The notes below the pieces were generated by a model, which saw only the letters and a program-made list of their open reading frames with translations, was not told where the DNA came from and searched no databases. Positions 7,004 through 15,374 of a DNA stretch of 17,639 bases are shown here, in pieces. A program made the translations under genes and the position numbers. Location of the stretch: the NCBI GenBank assembly GCA_016297805.1, contig JAEDFX010000043.1:1-17639 (forward strand), in the 5' to 3' direction. This DNA is from Treponema sp. (GTDB lineage Bacteria; Spirochaetota; Spirochaetia; Treponematales; Treponemataceae). Each line of letters starts with the position of its first letter. Within the stretch, counting starts at the first letter, position 1.

Positions 7004-8374
7004 TTAACCTCCAAAATAAAATCTTTTTAAATATATAATTCGCTTATTAGCATCATCCCAATATTTACTTGCAGGATAATTTTTTGTAAGCGTTGTATAC
7101 GATTCCATTGCAGCTTTTATATTTTGTACTTCAGATTTAGATTCAAGAATCTGTCCCTGAAGGAATAATGCTTCATCTCGTTTTGTTGTGGCAAATTCAA
7201 AGAATAAATTCAGTTTATCCAATGCTGCCTTATATTCATTTTCATTATAAAGAAGTTTAGCTTCTTTTAAAAGTAAGTTTGTATCAGGAGCTTCATTTTT
7301 TATTTCTGAAATTTCCTGTGTAACTTCTGGAACTTGTTCACTTGTATAAACAGGCACTGGAGGAGGGGAAATTTCTTTTAAACTCTGTGGTTCAGGAGCT
7401 GAGATAACTACAGGTTCTTCTGCATTTTCAACTTTTGCAGTTTCTTGTTTTTCTAAAATTTCCTTAGCCTTTTTAGGTACAGGCTGTTTATACGCAGGTG
7501 CTTCTACGTGGTTTTTATTTGAACCCTTTTCTGGCAGAATCTCAATTTCAACATAATCATCAATGTACTGATTTGTAAGAGAATCATTTTTATAAAAATG
7601 GACTATTTTCGTGCCTGTGTTACGAGCTTGTAAGGTAAATTTTGTATCTGATGTACCAAGTTTACGTCCAAAATAAGACAGGTCTTTTGAGCCATCTGTC
7701 AATCCCATAAAAATCCAGCCGGTTCCAGGATAGGAAATATCAACATATTCCTGTTTTTTCATGGTTACTTTTCGAGATGGAATTATTTCTTCTGTAACCA
7801 GTTCAGAATCTATTGTGTTTTCTGAATTATCTTCTGTGATATCAATTGTGTCCTGTTCATCTATAGAAATCATGGAATCATCTGCTTCCAATTCATCTGC
7901 TACGTCTATTACATCATCTGTATCATTTTGTTCAAGATTGTCTTCAGACTCTGTTGTTTCATCTCCAGTTGATTCTACATCAGGTATATCTTCAATGACA
8001 GGAGGAGTTTCAACTTCAATCTGTTCTGGCTCAGGAATTTCTTCAGCTTCTTCAATTTCTTCAGGTTCTGGAATAAATTCAGGTTCCAGTGTTATTACTA
8101 CAGGCTCATCAATTTCTTCCAGTTCTTCAATCTCAGAAACTTCAATCTCGGCATTTTCTTCCTGATAATCTTCTAAAGAGTTTTCTGTTTCATTTTCAGT
8201 AATTGAAAGTTCTTCGTAAGTTTCCTCTGATTCTGATTCTTCTGTCTGTGTAATTTCGATTTCATCAACAGCAGGTGCTTCAGGTACAGTTTCAATGACA
8301 GGAGCATCTTTTGACGCACAGGAAACAAAAATCATAGAGAAAACAAATGTAATTGCTATGAAACTTTTTTTCAT
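7004..8374 (-). CDS. Acidic lipoprotein with C-terminal TPR-like repeats
   Basis: A 456-aa lipoprotein: signal peptide, then FVSC with Cys 19. Residues 25-200 are extremely Glu-rich with many EEIEE, PEPE and similar runs, probably disordered. About 203-282 is a compact beta-rich domain (YVDISYPGTGWIFMG, then FTLQARNTGTKIVHFYKND) resembling an Ig-like or sandwich fold. A Pro/Lys/Glu linker covers 283-360. From 365 to 450 lie helical TPR-like repeats (LLKEAKLLYNENEYKAALDKL and a second ending LTKNYPASKYWDDA), as in BamD and YbgF-type envelope proteins. It may bind cell-wall or outer-membrane partners; that is inferred. ATG 8374 overlaps the preceding stop (ATGA) and has GGAG upstream. The gene ends with three in-frame stops in a row (TAA TAA TAG). 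Low-complexity length probably varies between strains. Confidence 0.85.
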   Translation of the reverse strand: MKKSFIAITFVFSMIFVSCASKDAPVIETVPEAPAVDEIEITQTEESESEETYEELSITENETENSLEDYQEENAEIEVSEIEELEEIDEPVVITLEPEFIPEPEEIEEAEEIPEPEQIEVETPPVIEDIPDVESTGDETTESEDNLEQNDTDDVIDVADELEADDSMISIDEQDTIDITEDNSENTIDSELVTEEIIPSRKVTMKKQEYVDISYPGTGWIFMGLTDGSKDLSYFGRKLGTSDTKFTLQARNTGTKIVHFYKNDSLTNQYIDDYVEIEILPEKGSNKNHVEAPAYKQPVPKKAKEILEKQETAKVENAEEPVVISAPEPQSLKEISPPPVPVYTSEQVPEVTQEISEIKNEAPDTNLLLKEAKLLYNENEYKAALDKLNLFFEFATTKRDEALFLQGQILESKSEVQNIKAAMESYTTLTKNYPASKYWDDANKRIIYLKRFYFGG

Positions 8375-8763
8375 GGAGCCGCTCCTATTATTTCATTCAC
8401 CATATTTTCATTAGAATTAGAAAGAGAATTAATTTCTTTCTCTGTTGGGACTGTAAACCATGGCTCGGCTTCTTCTTCAGTCCATTTGTCCTTTGTTTTG
8501 CGGGATATGTTATAATCCCTAGGTAATTCAGGACCATTTGGAATAATCAAAGATTCTGTTAGCTGCAGATTTGATCCAGGCAGGTCCTTTTGTTTCTTTT
8601 TGTCTTTTTCTGATGTAGCTACAAGTAAAATAAGACAAATTAAAATTACAAGAATTAATCCCAGGATAATAAAGGAAATTTTTTTATTTTCTTCATAAAA
8701 TGAAGTAACTTTATCTAAGAGAGAAGAAATAAAATCTTTAATACTTTCCAATATATTATTCAT
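8371..8763 (-). CDS. Small single-pass membrane protein of unknown function
   Basis: A 130-aa protein with an amphipathic N-terminus (1-27), one membrane helix (about 29-50, ISFIILGLILVILICLILLV), a short Lys-rich stretch (EKDKKKQKD), and a polar C-terminal tail with a Trp-containing motif, DKWTEEEAEPWFTVP (about 91-105). The charge pattern does not settle which way it crosses the membrane. It lies 9 bp after smc and overlaps the TPR lipoprotein start by 4 bp, so it is translated in series with both. No Shine-Dalgarno sequence precedes ATG 8763, suggesting translation by coupling to smc. Placement between a chromosome-segregation gene and envelope lipoproteins is suggestive, but no function is recognised. 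Confidence 0.75.
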   Translation of the reverse strand: MNNILESIKDFISSLLDKVTSFYEENKKISFIILGLILVILICLILLVATSEKDKKKQKDLPGSNLQLTESLIIPNGPELPRDYNISRKTKDKWTEEEAEPWFTVPTEKEINSLSNSNENMVNEIIGAAP

Positions 8764-8772
8764 CTTTTACAG

Positions 8773-11658
8773 TTATGTTCGTTTTGGTGGACGAGGAGGG
8801 AGAATAACTCCTTCTTCTGCAGGAACATCTTCATCAGTAAATTCATCTGAAGAACTTGCTAAAGGTGCTCCACGTTTAATATCTTCATCAAGACGAAGTG
8901 CAATAATTTTACTTACACCTGATTCTTCCATTGTAATACCAAGCATTGTTGATGCACCCATTACAGTCTTCTTGTTATGAGTAATAACAATATACTGGCT
9001 GACATTTGCAAAACTTTCCAATGCAGTAACGAATGAAGAAACGTTTTTGTCATCCAATGCAGCATCAATTTCGTCCAAAAGACAGAATGGACTAGGTCTA
9101 ACCTGGTATGTGGCAAAGAGAAGTGCAACTGCTGTCATGGTCTTTTCACCACCAGAAAGAAGGGCAATGTTTTCCAGTTTTTTTCCAGGTGGCTGCGCAT
9201 AAATATCAATACCAGATGTAAGAATATTTGTCGGATCTGCAAGCTTCAGTTCGGCTCTACCTCCATTAAACAGGCGGCGGAACATGTTATGGAAATTTTT
9301 CTTAATCTGATTGTATGTTTCGAGGAACATTTCTGCAGATTTAGATTTAATTTCTTCACTAACACGAACAAGGTTTTCAAGAGATTTTTGTGTATCTTCG
9401 TAATTTGTTCGCTGTCGTTCATAACGTTCTTTTACTTCTCCGAATTCTTCAGGAGCCATAAGGTTTACAGTTCCTAATGCAGCAAATTCTTTTTTCGTTT
9501 CAGATAGATTATCACGGATGTCTGCAGCTGGTGTTGTAATTTTATACATTAATTCCTCGAATTCCATAAGGTCTCGGGAATATTGATCCTGGAAGTTCTG
9601 TTTTACGTTCCGGATATCATTATCAGAAGAGTTGAGGGAAAGAGTAAGACGTTCATATTGCTCCTGACAACGGTTCTGTTCTTCACGTTTCTTATCCAAA
9701 GTATCGCTTTTACCAGATACACTTTTGTTGGCTTTTGCAATTTCCTCTTCCAGTTTTCCCATTTCATTGGCAAGCTTCTGTCCGCGGTATTCAATTTCAG
9801 CCAGCTCATCCTGATAAGTAATTATCTGTTCATTGATTTCTTCAGCCCGTTTATTTTCTGTGAAAAGTTCTTCTTCTGTATCCTGCAAAGTTGTTTTTTC
9901 ACTGGTAATCTGACGATTCAGCATTGTAATCTGATTCTGACTTGCAGAAATCTGCTCCTGCATCTGAATTTCGTTCAACTGAAGTTTATTTTTAGTTTCT
10001 TTATATTCTTCGATTTTTATTGAAAGATCTTTGTTTTCACTGTGAAGCTCACGAATCTGATTGTTTATCTCATCAACCTTTGAAATATTTTCAGAAATTC
10101 TAGAATCAATTTCTCGTTTCTTAGTCATTATACCTTCTGGACTAAGGAATTCTGTAATAAATGCAGGTGAAGCATTTAAATATTTATTAAAAGAGGCTTC
10201 CAGATCGTTAATTTGATTTTCTGCTTTTGCAAATGCTTCGCTGGCTTCCTGAACTGTTTTTTTTGCATCTTCAGCACTATGATTCTGTGTAGCAAAGTCT
10301 GCAAAAATATTTTTACGTCCTTCAACATAAATCTTAAGTTTACTAAGATTTGTATCTAATTCTTCCTTTGCCAGACGCATTGCACTTTCACTGAAACCTG
10401 CATCTTTCAGCTTTTCATCAAGTTTGGAAACAATATCTTCAGTGATTGCAGCAAGTTCATCCTGAAGCTTCAGTCGTGCTTCTTCCAATGTTCCAATCTG
10501 CTGACGCAAAGAGTCAGCTCGACGGTCGTTGTCAGTAATCTGAGAACTGCTGGTTTCAATGTTTTTTTCAAAAGACAGAATATTAGCTTTGATATCGTTT
10601 AATTGTTTTGTTTTAGAATGAAGGGTGGCGTTCTGTTCGTCAATTTCATCCTGAATGTTATCAATTCGTTCCTGAATAGTATTTTTTCTGCTTTCAAGAT
10701 TGTTTATTTTGTCTTTTATGAGAAGAGCCTGTTGATTTTGTTGTTTAACAAGTTCCATCTTGCCGTTTTTTTCCTGAGCAATTGCAAGAAGACTTGCCTG
10801 ATTATTGTACAGTTCATCCTGCATTGCTTTTACTTTGTCCATATTTTCAGAAATCGTATTATTGATTTCTTCAATTTCCATACGGATGCGGTCACGACGT
10901 TCAAGAACTTTTTTAAGTTCTTCTTCATGTCTGGCTTTATCCTGAACAAAGTTTTTAAGTCTTAAAAGGGCCAGATCTCTTTCATATTCATAAATTTGTT
11001 CTTTGAATTTTCTATATTTGATTGTTTTCTCAGATTGAACCTTTAAAGTATCGTATTGACGTTTAATTTCGTTCATGGCGATTTCAATCTGAACCATATT
11101 CTGGCGTGTTCGTTCAAGTTCACGTTCCGCTTCTGCACATTCTGCTTTTGAACGGCTAATACCTGCAGCTTCTTCAAAAAGGTATCTACGGTCTTCTGGT
11201 TTGCTGGAAAGAATCTGATCGATTTTTCCCTGTTCCATTACAGAGTAAGCAGCTTTACCGACACCGGTATCCATAAAAAGACGTCGGATTTCTGTAGGTC
11301 CTGCAGGACGCTTATTAATAAAATATTCTGCATCACCAGAACGGTAAAGTCGTCTTGTGATGGCGATTTCTTCTTCACTTAAAGGTAGTAAGCCTTTATC
11401 GTTTGCAATAGTTAAAGTTACTTCGGCAGTATTAAGTGCGGCACGACGTTCTGTACCGTTAAAAATAACATCTTCCATTTTTTCTGCGCGAAGATTTTTA
11501 GAGTTTCTTTCAGCAAGTACCCATTTAATTGCATCAACAACATTACTTTTTCCACAACCGTTTGGACCAAGCAAAGCTGTAATACCTTCTGCAAAATCGA
11601 TGTGAGTTTTGTCTGCGAATGATTTGAATCCGTAAATATCAAGACTTTTTAAGAACAC
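8773..11658 (-). CDS. smc: Chromosome segregation protein SMC, short form
   Basis: A 961-aa ABC-type ATPase that organises and segregates the chromosome, normally with ScpA and ScpB (not in this window). The head carries Walker A GPNGCGKS (31-38), the FNGTE region (66-70) and conserved DTGVGKAAYSVMEQGKID (130-147). The C-terminal head has ALGTVNLMAPEEF (727-739), the signature LSGGE (834-838) and Walker B CLLDEID (859-865). Two long coiled-coil arms cover about 170-490 and 515-720. Typical bacterial SMC proteins have about 1,150-1,200 aa with a hinge of roughly 120-150 aa between the arms. Here only a short non-coiled stretch (about 494-512) lies between them and no hinge motif is visible. 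The tail (930-961) is acidic and then Pro-rich. The start is GTG 11658, with GGGAG 6 nt upstream; the overlapping ATG at 11660 is out of frame. Confidence 0.96.
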   Translation of the reverse strand: MFLKSLDIYGFKSFADKTHIDFAEGITALLGPNGCGKSNVVDAIKWVLAERNSKNLRAEKMEDVIFNGTERRAALNTAEVTLTIANDKGLLPLSEEEIAITRRLYRSGDAEYFINKRPAGPTEIRRLFMDTGVGKAAYSVMEQGKIDQILSSKPEDRRYLFEEAAGISRSKAECAEAERELERTRQNMVQIEIAMNEIKRQYDTLKVQSEKTIKYRKFKEQIYEYERDLALLRLKNFVQDKARHEEELKKVLERRDRIRMEIEEINNTISENMDKVKAMQDELYNNQASLLAIAQEKNGKMELVKQQNQQALLIKDKINNLESRKNTIQERIDNIQDEIDEQNATLHSKTKQLNDIKANILSFEKNIETSSSQITDNDRRADSLRQQIGTLEEARLKLQDELAAITEDIVSKLDEKLKDAGFSESAMRLAKEELDTNLSKLKIYVEGRKNIFADFATQNHSAEDAKKTVQEASEAFAKAENQINDLEASFNKYLNASPAFITEFLSPEGIMTKKREIDSRISENISKVDEINNQIRELHSENKDLSIKIEEYKETKNKLQLNEIQMQEQISASQNQITMLNRQITSEKTTLQDTEEELFTENKRAEEINEQIITYQDELAEIEYRGQKLANEMGKLEEEIAKANKSVSGKSDTLDKKREEQNRCQEQYERLTLSLNSSDNDIRNVKQNFQDQYSRDLMEFEELMYKITTPAADIRDNLSETKKEFAALGTVNLMAPEEFGEVKERYERQRTNYEDTQKSLENLVRVSEEIKSKSAEMFLETYNQIKKNFHNMFRRLFNGGRAELKLADPTNILTSGIDIYAQPPGKKLENIALLSGGEKTMTAVALLFATYQVRPSPFCLLDEIDAALDDKNVSSFVTALESFANVSQYIVITHNKKTVMGASTMLGITMEESGVSKIIALRLDEDIKRGAPLASSSDEFTDEDVPAEEGVILPPRPPKRT

Positions 11659-11664
11659 ATTATA

Positions 11665-11669
11665 CTCCC
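11665..11669 (-). promoter_or_regulatory. Ribosome binding site fixing the smc GTG start
   Basis: GGGAG on the minus strand lies 6 nt before GTG 11658. The ATG two bases upstream runs into a stop after three codons, so GTG is the only sensible start. It gives the conserved N-terminus FLKSLDIYGFKSF. Confidence 0.8.
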
Positions 11670-11684
11670 AAGTTTAGTCTTTTT

Positions 11685-11713
11685 ATTATAACGAAAATCA
11701 CTATGAATGGGAA
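11685..11713 (-). promoter_or_regulatory. Candidate smc promoter
   Basis: On the minus strand TTCCCA (11713-11708), a 17-bp spacer and a consensus TATAAT (11690-11685) lie about 27 nt before the smc start. The bases just before the -10 (TTCGT) and the CCCA of the -35 also occur in front of clpP (16010-16038). RNA would start near 11678 with a leader of about 20 nt. Confidence 0.45.
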
Positions 11714-11716
11714 TTA

Positions 11717-12919
11717 TTATTCTTTAATTAATTTAAGTGTATCTTTTACAGTTTTTTCCCAGTTGAATTCGTTTGCCCAGAGAATACTGTCGTAGATAAC
11801 ATTTTCACGAAGCTCCTTGTCTTCAACAATATTCTGCATGGCAGTTGAAATCTGATTTATATTATCAGAATCAAAATAAACAGCTGAAGTTCCTCCAGCT
11901 TCTTTTAATGCACCTTTATCTGAACAAAGCACTGGAATTCCGCAGGCCATAGCTTCAAGAATAGGTAAACCAACTCCTTCATTTATGGATGGAAACAAAC
12001 AGGCTTCGGCACCAGCATAAAGTTTTGCAAAGCTTTCATGTGGAAAAAAGCCTATAAGGAAAATATCACTTGCATATTCAGAATCAAAAGCTACTTTGTG
12101 AATTTGTTCTGCATAGGCACCATCATTTCCTGCTATAACAAGTCTATGAGGAAGTCCTGTATTTTTTTTGAAAAGTTCAAAAGCCTTGATTAATTCAATA
12201 TGTTTTTTCTCTGGACTGGAAAGGGAAGAGCCATAAACAAAATAAGGACGTTTAATGGCAAAAGGCTGCACATTAATTATTTCAGCGTCAAGATCAAGCA
12301 TTGGAAAGAATAATTTATGGTCAATGCCATTATGGATAACTGATATTTTATCTGCACTAATTCCCAGTTTAATTAAATCCTGTTTTATGTAAGCGGAAGG
12401 AGCAACTATTTTCTGGATATTCTTCAAGCCTTTTAACATATTTCGTCTATTAGAAACAGACATTTCTGCAAGCTGGATAGATACTATACTGTTAATTATA
12501 GCTATCCCAATATGATTTTTGAATTTTGTTGGGAGTATTTTTCCTGCGGCAGGATATAAAACCACATCATAACCGTTCTTTTTTATAAATTTATGAATTT
12601 TAGTTTTATGCCATAATGTTTCAGCTTTAGGACTGTTAAGCATTGGAGTAGAAGAGTATGGGATATCTTTTCCTGAAGTGTATGTATAGCGGTCTTCTTC
12701 TGTTCCAAATAATTCTACAGAAATATTGGTTTCTTTATTTTTCTTTGCGCTATTTTTGTTTGAATAATCTTTTGAAGTATTTGTATCGGCATTTATTGTT
12801 ACGCCAGGATTTTCTACATGTGTAATTTCTGAAGGTAAGTTTGAAAGAAAATAAATAATATATGAGCCTAATCCTGATTTTCCATGGTCACAGCCAAAAG
12901 TATCAATTGCAATTTTCAT
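11717..12919 (-). CDS. GT4-family glycosyltransferase
   Basis: A 400-aa cytoplasmic or membrane-peripheral glycosyltransferase with the GT-B fold. The N-terminal lobe has the sugar-acceptor loop GKSGLGSY (13-20). The C-terminal nucleotide-sugar lobe (about 195-390) has VIHNGID (194-200), a KKHIELIKAF region and the GT4 EX7E signature EGVGLPILE (E314 and E322) followed by AMACGIPV. It transfers a sugar from a nucleotide-sugar donor, perhaps for glycolipid, polysaccharide or protein glycosylation; donor and acceptor cannot be read from sequence. An Asn/Lys/Thr-rich stretch at about 43-66 looks like a low-complexity insertion. ATG 12919 begins 2 bp after the helicase stop, with AGGA inside that gene, so the two are coupled. 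It ends 58 bp before smc with no clear terminator. Confidence 0.9.
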   Translation of the reverse strand: MKIAIDTFGCDHGKSGLGSYIIYFLSNLPSEITHVENPGVTINADTNTSKDYSNKNSAKKNKETNISVELFGTEEDRYTYTSGKDIPYSSTPMLNSPKAETLWHKTKIHKFIKKNGYDVVLYPAAGKILPTKFKNHIGIAIINSIVSIQLAEMSVSNRRNMLKGLKNIQKIVAPSAYIKQDLIKLGISADKISVIHNGIDHKLFFPMLDLDAEIINVQPFAIKRPYFVYGSSLSSPEKKHIELIKAFELFKKNTGLPHRLVIAGNDGAYAEQIHKVAFDSEYASDIFLIGFFPHESFAKLYAGAEACLFPSINEGVGLPILEAMACGIPVLCSDKGALKEAGGTSAVYFDSDNINQISTAMQNIVEDKELRENVIYDSILWANEFNWEKTVKDTLKLIKE

Positions 12920-12921
12920 AA

Positions 12922-14049
12922 TTAATCCTGTGGAATGTCACTGCAGTTCATTACTTTTCCGTCATGAAGTTCTTTTGGAAAAACTTTTAATCCAAGCTTC
13001 TTTTCCAATTCTGCATAATGACGCATTTCCCATTCATCACCAATCACAACATTGATTCCTGTTTTACCTGCACGGGCAGTTCGTCCGCTTCGATGAATAA
13101 AGAAATCTTCGTCACTTGGCAAATCCATTTGAATTATGTGTGAAATATCGGGAATATCAAGTCCCCGGGCAGCAAGATCACTGGTAATAAGTATTTTTTC
13201 TTTTCCGCTTCGGAATCTGTCTATAGCTGCTTTTCGCTGTTGTTTATCTGTTTTTGCATGAAGACAGGCACATTCAACTTTTTTGAATTGTAATTTTCTG
13301 TATATATTTTCTACCTGATCAGCTCTTGATGTGAAAACTAAAGCTTTAGAAGGGTTTTCTGCATATAAAAATTTTCTAAGAGTATCGATTTTATCTCTGG
13401 TTTCTGCATAAAGAGCCCAATGACTGATTCTTTTCTTCAGCACATCTTCCGGTGGCATTACAACATTTTTGGCATCAGCAAAAAAGATTTTTGTCTGTTT
13501 ATTTAAGGTTGCAGTACAGGCAATAATCTGTGTTCCTGCAGGCATAAGGTTTCTTAAAGCTGATGTATCGTATAAAGCTTCTTTTTTTACAAGACGGTCT
13601 GTCTCATCAAAAACAACAGCAAAAACACCATCAACTTTAAGCTTTTTAAGATGAATAAGTTCAACAAGACGAGCCGCTGTACCAATAATGATTTCCGGTT
13701 TTTCTTTAAGTACTTCCATCTGACGTTTTAAAGGTGCTCCGCCTATCAGTAATGCTGATTTATGAGTGGTGATGGATTTGCAGGCTGTATTTATCTGTGA
13801 AGCAAGTTCAAAGGTTGGTGCAATAACAATAATTCTTACACGCTGATTATCAGTAAGAGATTCCAGTTTGTTGATAAGTGGAAGCAGATAGGCAAAAGTT
13901 TTTCCAGTTCCAGTTTCAGATTGGAAAAGAACATTTTCTCCGCCAATAATACGAGGAATTATCTCTGTTTGAACAGGTGTTGGCTCTGTAATTCCAAGCT
14001 TTGTTAGAGAATTCTGAAGATTTTCTGAAAGTTGTTTGAATGTTTCCAT
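12922..14049 (-). CDS. DEAD-box family ATP-dependent RNA helicase, minimal core
   Basis: A 375-aa protein made almost only of the two RecA-like helicase lobes. Motifs in order: Q motif (PTPVQ, Q27), I SETGTGKT (44-51), Ia PTFELA (78-83), II DETD (148-151) in place of DEAD, III TAT (179-181) in place of SAT, V ARGLDIPD (294-301), VI HRSGRTARAG (319-328). ATP-binding and hydrolysis residues are kept, so it should be active, but motifs Ia, II and III all deviate from consensus. There is no C-terminal RNA-binding extension such as DbpA or CsdA carry. It likely remodels RNA in ribosome assembly or mRNA turnover. The start is set by the N-terminal FKQLS of the Q motif. A hairpin lies just upstream, and no Shine-Dalgarno sequence is visible. 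Confidence 0.92.
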   Translation of the reverse strand: METFKQLSENLQNSLTKLGITEPTPVQTEIIPRIIGGENVLFQSETGTGKTFAYLLPLINKLESLTDNQRVRIIVIAPTFELASQINTACKSITTHKSALLIGGAPLKRQMEVLKEKPEIIIGTAARLVELIHLKKLKVDGVFAVVFDETDRLVKKEALYDTSALRNLMPAGTQIIACTATLNKQTKIFFADAKNVVMPPEDVLKKRISHWALYAETRDKIDTLRKFLYAENPSKALVFTSRADQVENIYRKLQFKKVECACLHAKTDKQQRKAAIDRFRSGKEKILITSDLAARGLDIPDISHIIQMDLPSDEDFFIHRSGRTARAGKTGINVVIGDEWEMRHYAELEKKLGLKVFPKELHDGKVMNCSDIPQD

Positions 14050-14058
14050 ATTTGTATG

Positions 14059-14079
14059 TTCCCGTATTAACTACGGGAA
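14059..14079 (-). other. RNA hairpin between clpX and the helicase gene
   Basis: TTCCCGTA and TACGGGAA form a perfect 8-bp stem around a 5-nt loop, read on the minus strand. It begins 9 nt past the clpX stop and ends 9 nt before the helicase ATG. No T-run follows, so it is a poor terminator. It could be an mRNA 3'-end protector, a processing site, or a brake on ribosome access to the helicase start. Confidence 0.5.
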
Positions 14080-14088
14080 GGGTACAGA

Positions 14089-15351
14089 TTAGCTTGCGTC
14101 AGGTAACTGTAGAATCTGTTCTGAAAGATTTGGAATTTTCCCTTGAACAACTTCTTTTGTCACAGTGAAACGCTTTTTGCCTTTTATATCCGGAATCTGA
14201 AACATAACATCCAGAAGCATTTTCTCAACAATTGAACGTAGTCCTCGAGCACCAGTTTTCTGTCTGATTGCTTCATCTGCAATTTCTTCAATTGCTTCCT
14301 TTTCGAATACAAGTTCAACATCGTCAATATTGAAAGATGCCTGGAACTGTTTTGTGATTGCATTTTTAGGTTCTGTAAGAACATTCACAAGATCATCTCT
14401 TGTAAGTTCTTTAAGAGCACATGTAATTGGCATACGACCAATAAGTTCTGGAATAAGACCAAACTTAACAAGATCATCAGGAGTAACCTGATTCAAAAGT
14501 TTTACTTTTTCAGAATCATCCATCTGACCAACATTAGAGCCAAATCCCATTGAATGACTTGCAACACGCTGTTCAATAATTTTATCAAGGCCAACAAATG
14601 CTCCACCAAGAATAAAGAGGATATTTGTTGTATCAATCTGAAGCATTTCCTGATTAGGATGTTTACGTCCACCCTGAGGAGGAACACTGGCAACAGTTCC
14701 TTCAATAATTTTAAGAAGAGCCTGCTGAACACCTTCACCACTTACATCGCGAGTAATAGAAGTATTTTCAGATTTACGTGCAATTTTATCAATTTCATCA
14801 ATGAAGATAATTCCCCGTTCTGCAGCTTCAATATTGCCATCTGCGGCATTAATCAATTTTAACAAAACGTTTTCTACGTCTTCACCAACATATCCGGCCT
14901 CAGTAAGGGTAGTGGCATCTGCAATTGCAAAAGGAACCTTAAGACGCTGTGCCAAAGTTCTAGCCAGCAATGTTTTTCCAGAACCGGTTGGACCAATTAA
15001 AAGAACATTCGATTTTTCAATTTTTACAGCGTTCTGGTCTGCCTGAGCAGCTGCTGAAACGGACATTCGTTTGTAGTGGTTATAAACAGCAACAGAAAGA
15101 GTCTTCTTTGCATCGTCCTGACCAATAACGTAACTATCCAAATATTCTTTAAACTCACGAGGAGTTGGAACATCTTTTAATTCAATTGGTGTGATATCTG
15201 CTTCCTGTTGATCCAAGATACCCTGACAGATTGCAATACATTTATCGCAGATAAAAGTGTTGCCGCTTGGACCTGTAATAAGTTTGCGGTCTTTTCCGGC
15301 AGTGCTGCCACAGAAAAAACAGTACATATCATTGTTTGAAAAACGTTTCAT
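14089..15351 (-). CDS. clpX: ATP-dependent Clp protease ATP-binding subunit ClpX
   Basis: A 420-aa AAA+ unfoldase that feeds substrates into ClpP as a hexamer in the cytoplasm. It has the N-terminal C4 zinc domain (C11, C14, C35, C38) that binds adaptors and substrates. The AAA+ core has Walker A GPTGSGKT (120-127), the pore loop GYVG (153-156), Walker B GIIFIDE (180-186), and sensor-2 GAR in KTGARGLRS. The ClpP-docking loop reads MGF (268-270) where E. coli has IGF, a conservative change. Length matches the family (E. coli 424 aa). It lies 23 bp after clpP and should be cotranscribed with it. The ribosome site is weak (GGGG upstream). All catalytic elements are intact. Confidence 0.98.
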   Translation of the reverse strand: MKRFSNNDMYCFFCGSTAGKDRKLITGPSGNTFICDKCIAICQGILDQQEADITPIELKDVPTPREFKEYLDSYVIGQDDAKKTLSVAVYNHYKRMSVSAAAQADQNAVKIEKSNVLLIGPTGSGKTLLARTLAQRLKVPFAIADATTLTEAGYVGEDVENVLLKLINAADGNIEAAERGIIFIDEIDKIARKSENTSITRDVSGEGVQQALLKIIEGTVASVPPQGGRKHPNQEMLQIDTTNILFILGGAFVGLDKIIEQRVASHSMGFGSNVGQMDDSEKVKLLNQVTPDDLVKFGLIPELIGRMPITCALKELTRDDLVNVLTEPKNAITKQFQASFNIDDVELVFEKEAIEEIADEAIRQKTGARGLRSIVEKMLLDVMFQIPDIKGKKRFTVTKEVVQGKIPNLSEQILQLPDAS

Positions 15352-15374
15352 ATATAAAACCCCGAAGATTAATC

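Noticed and set aside
7761..8165. A 134-codon plus-strand open frame rich in Ser
   Set aside because: It is the antisense shadow of the Glu-rich region of the TPR lipoprotein (Glu codons read as Ser codons on the other strand). It has no ribosome site of its own.
8505..8516. ATATGTTATAAT, resembling the operator or extended -10 of the kinase module
   Set aside because: It lies in the middle of a coding region on the plus strand with no gene placed to use it. It is most likely a chance match.
9583..10023. A 146-codon plus-strand open frame rich in Phe and Leu
   Set aside because: It is antisense to the SMC coiled coil. The Phe/Leu-rich composition is what reverse-complemented Lys/Glu codons produce.
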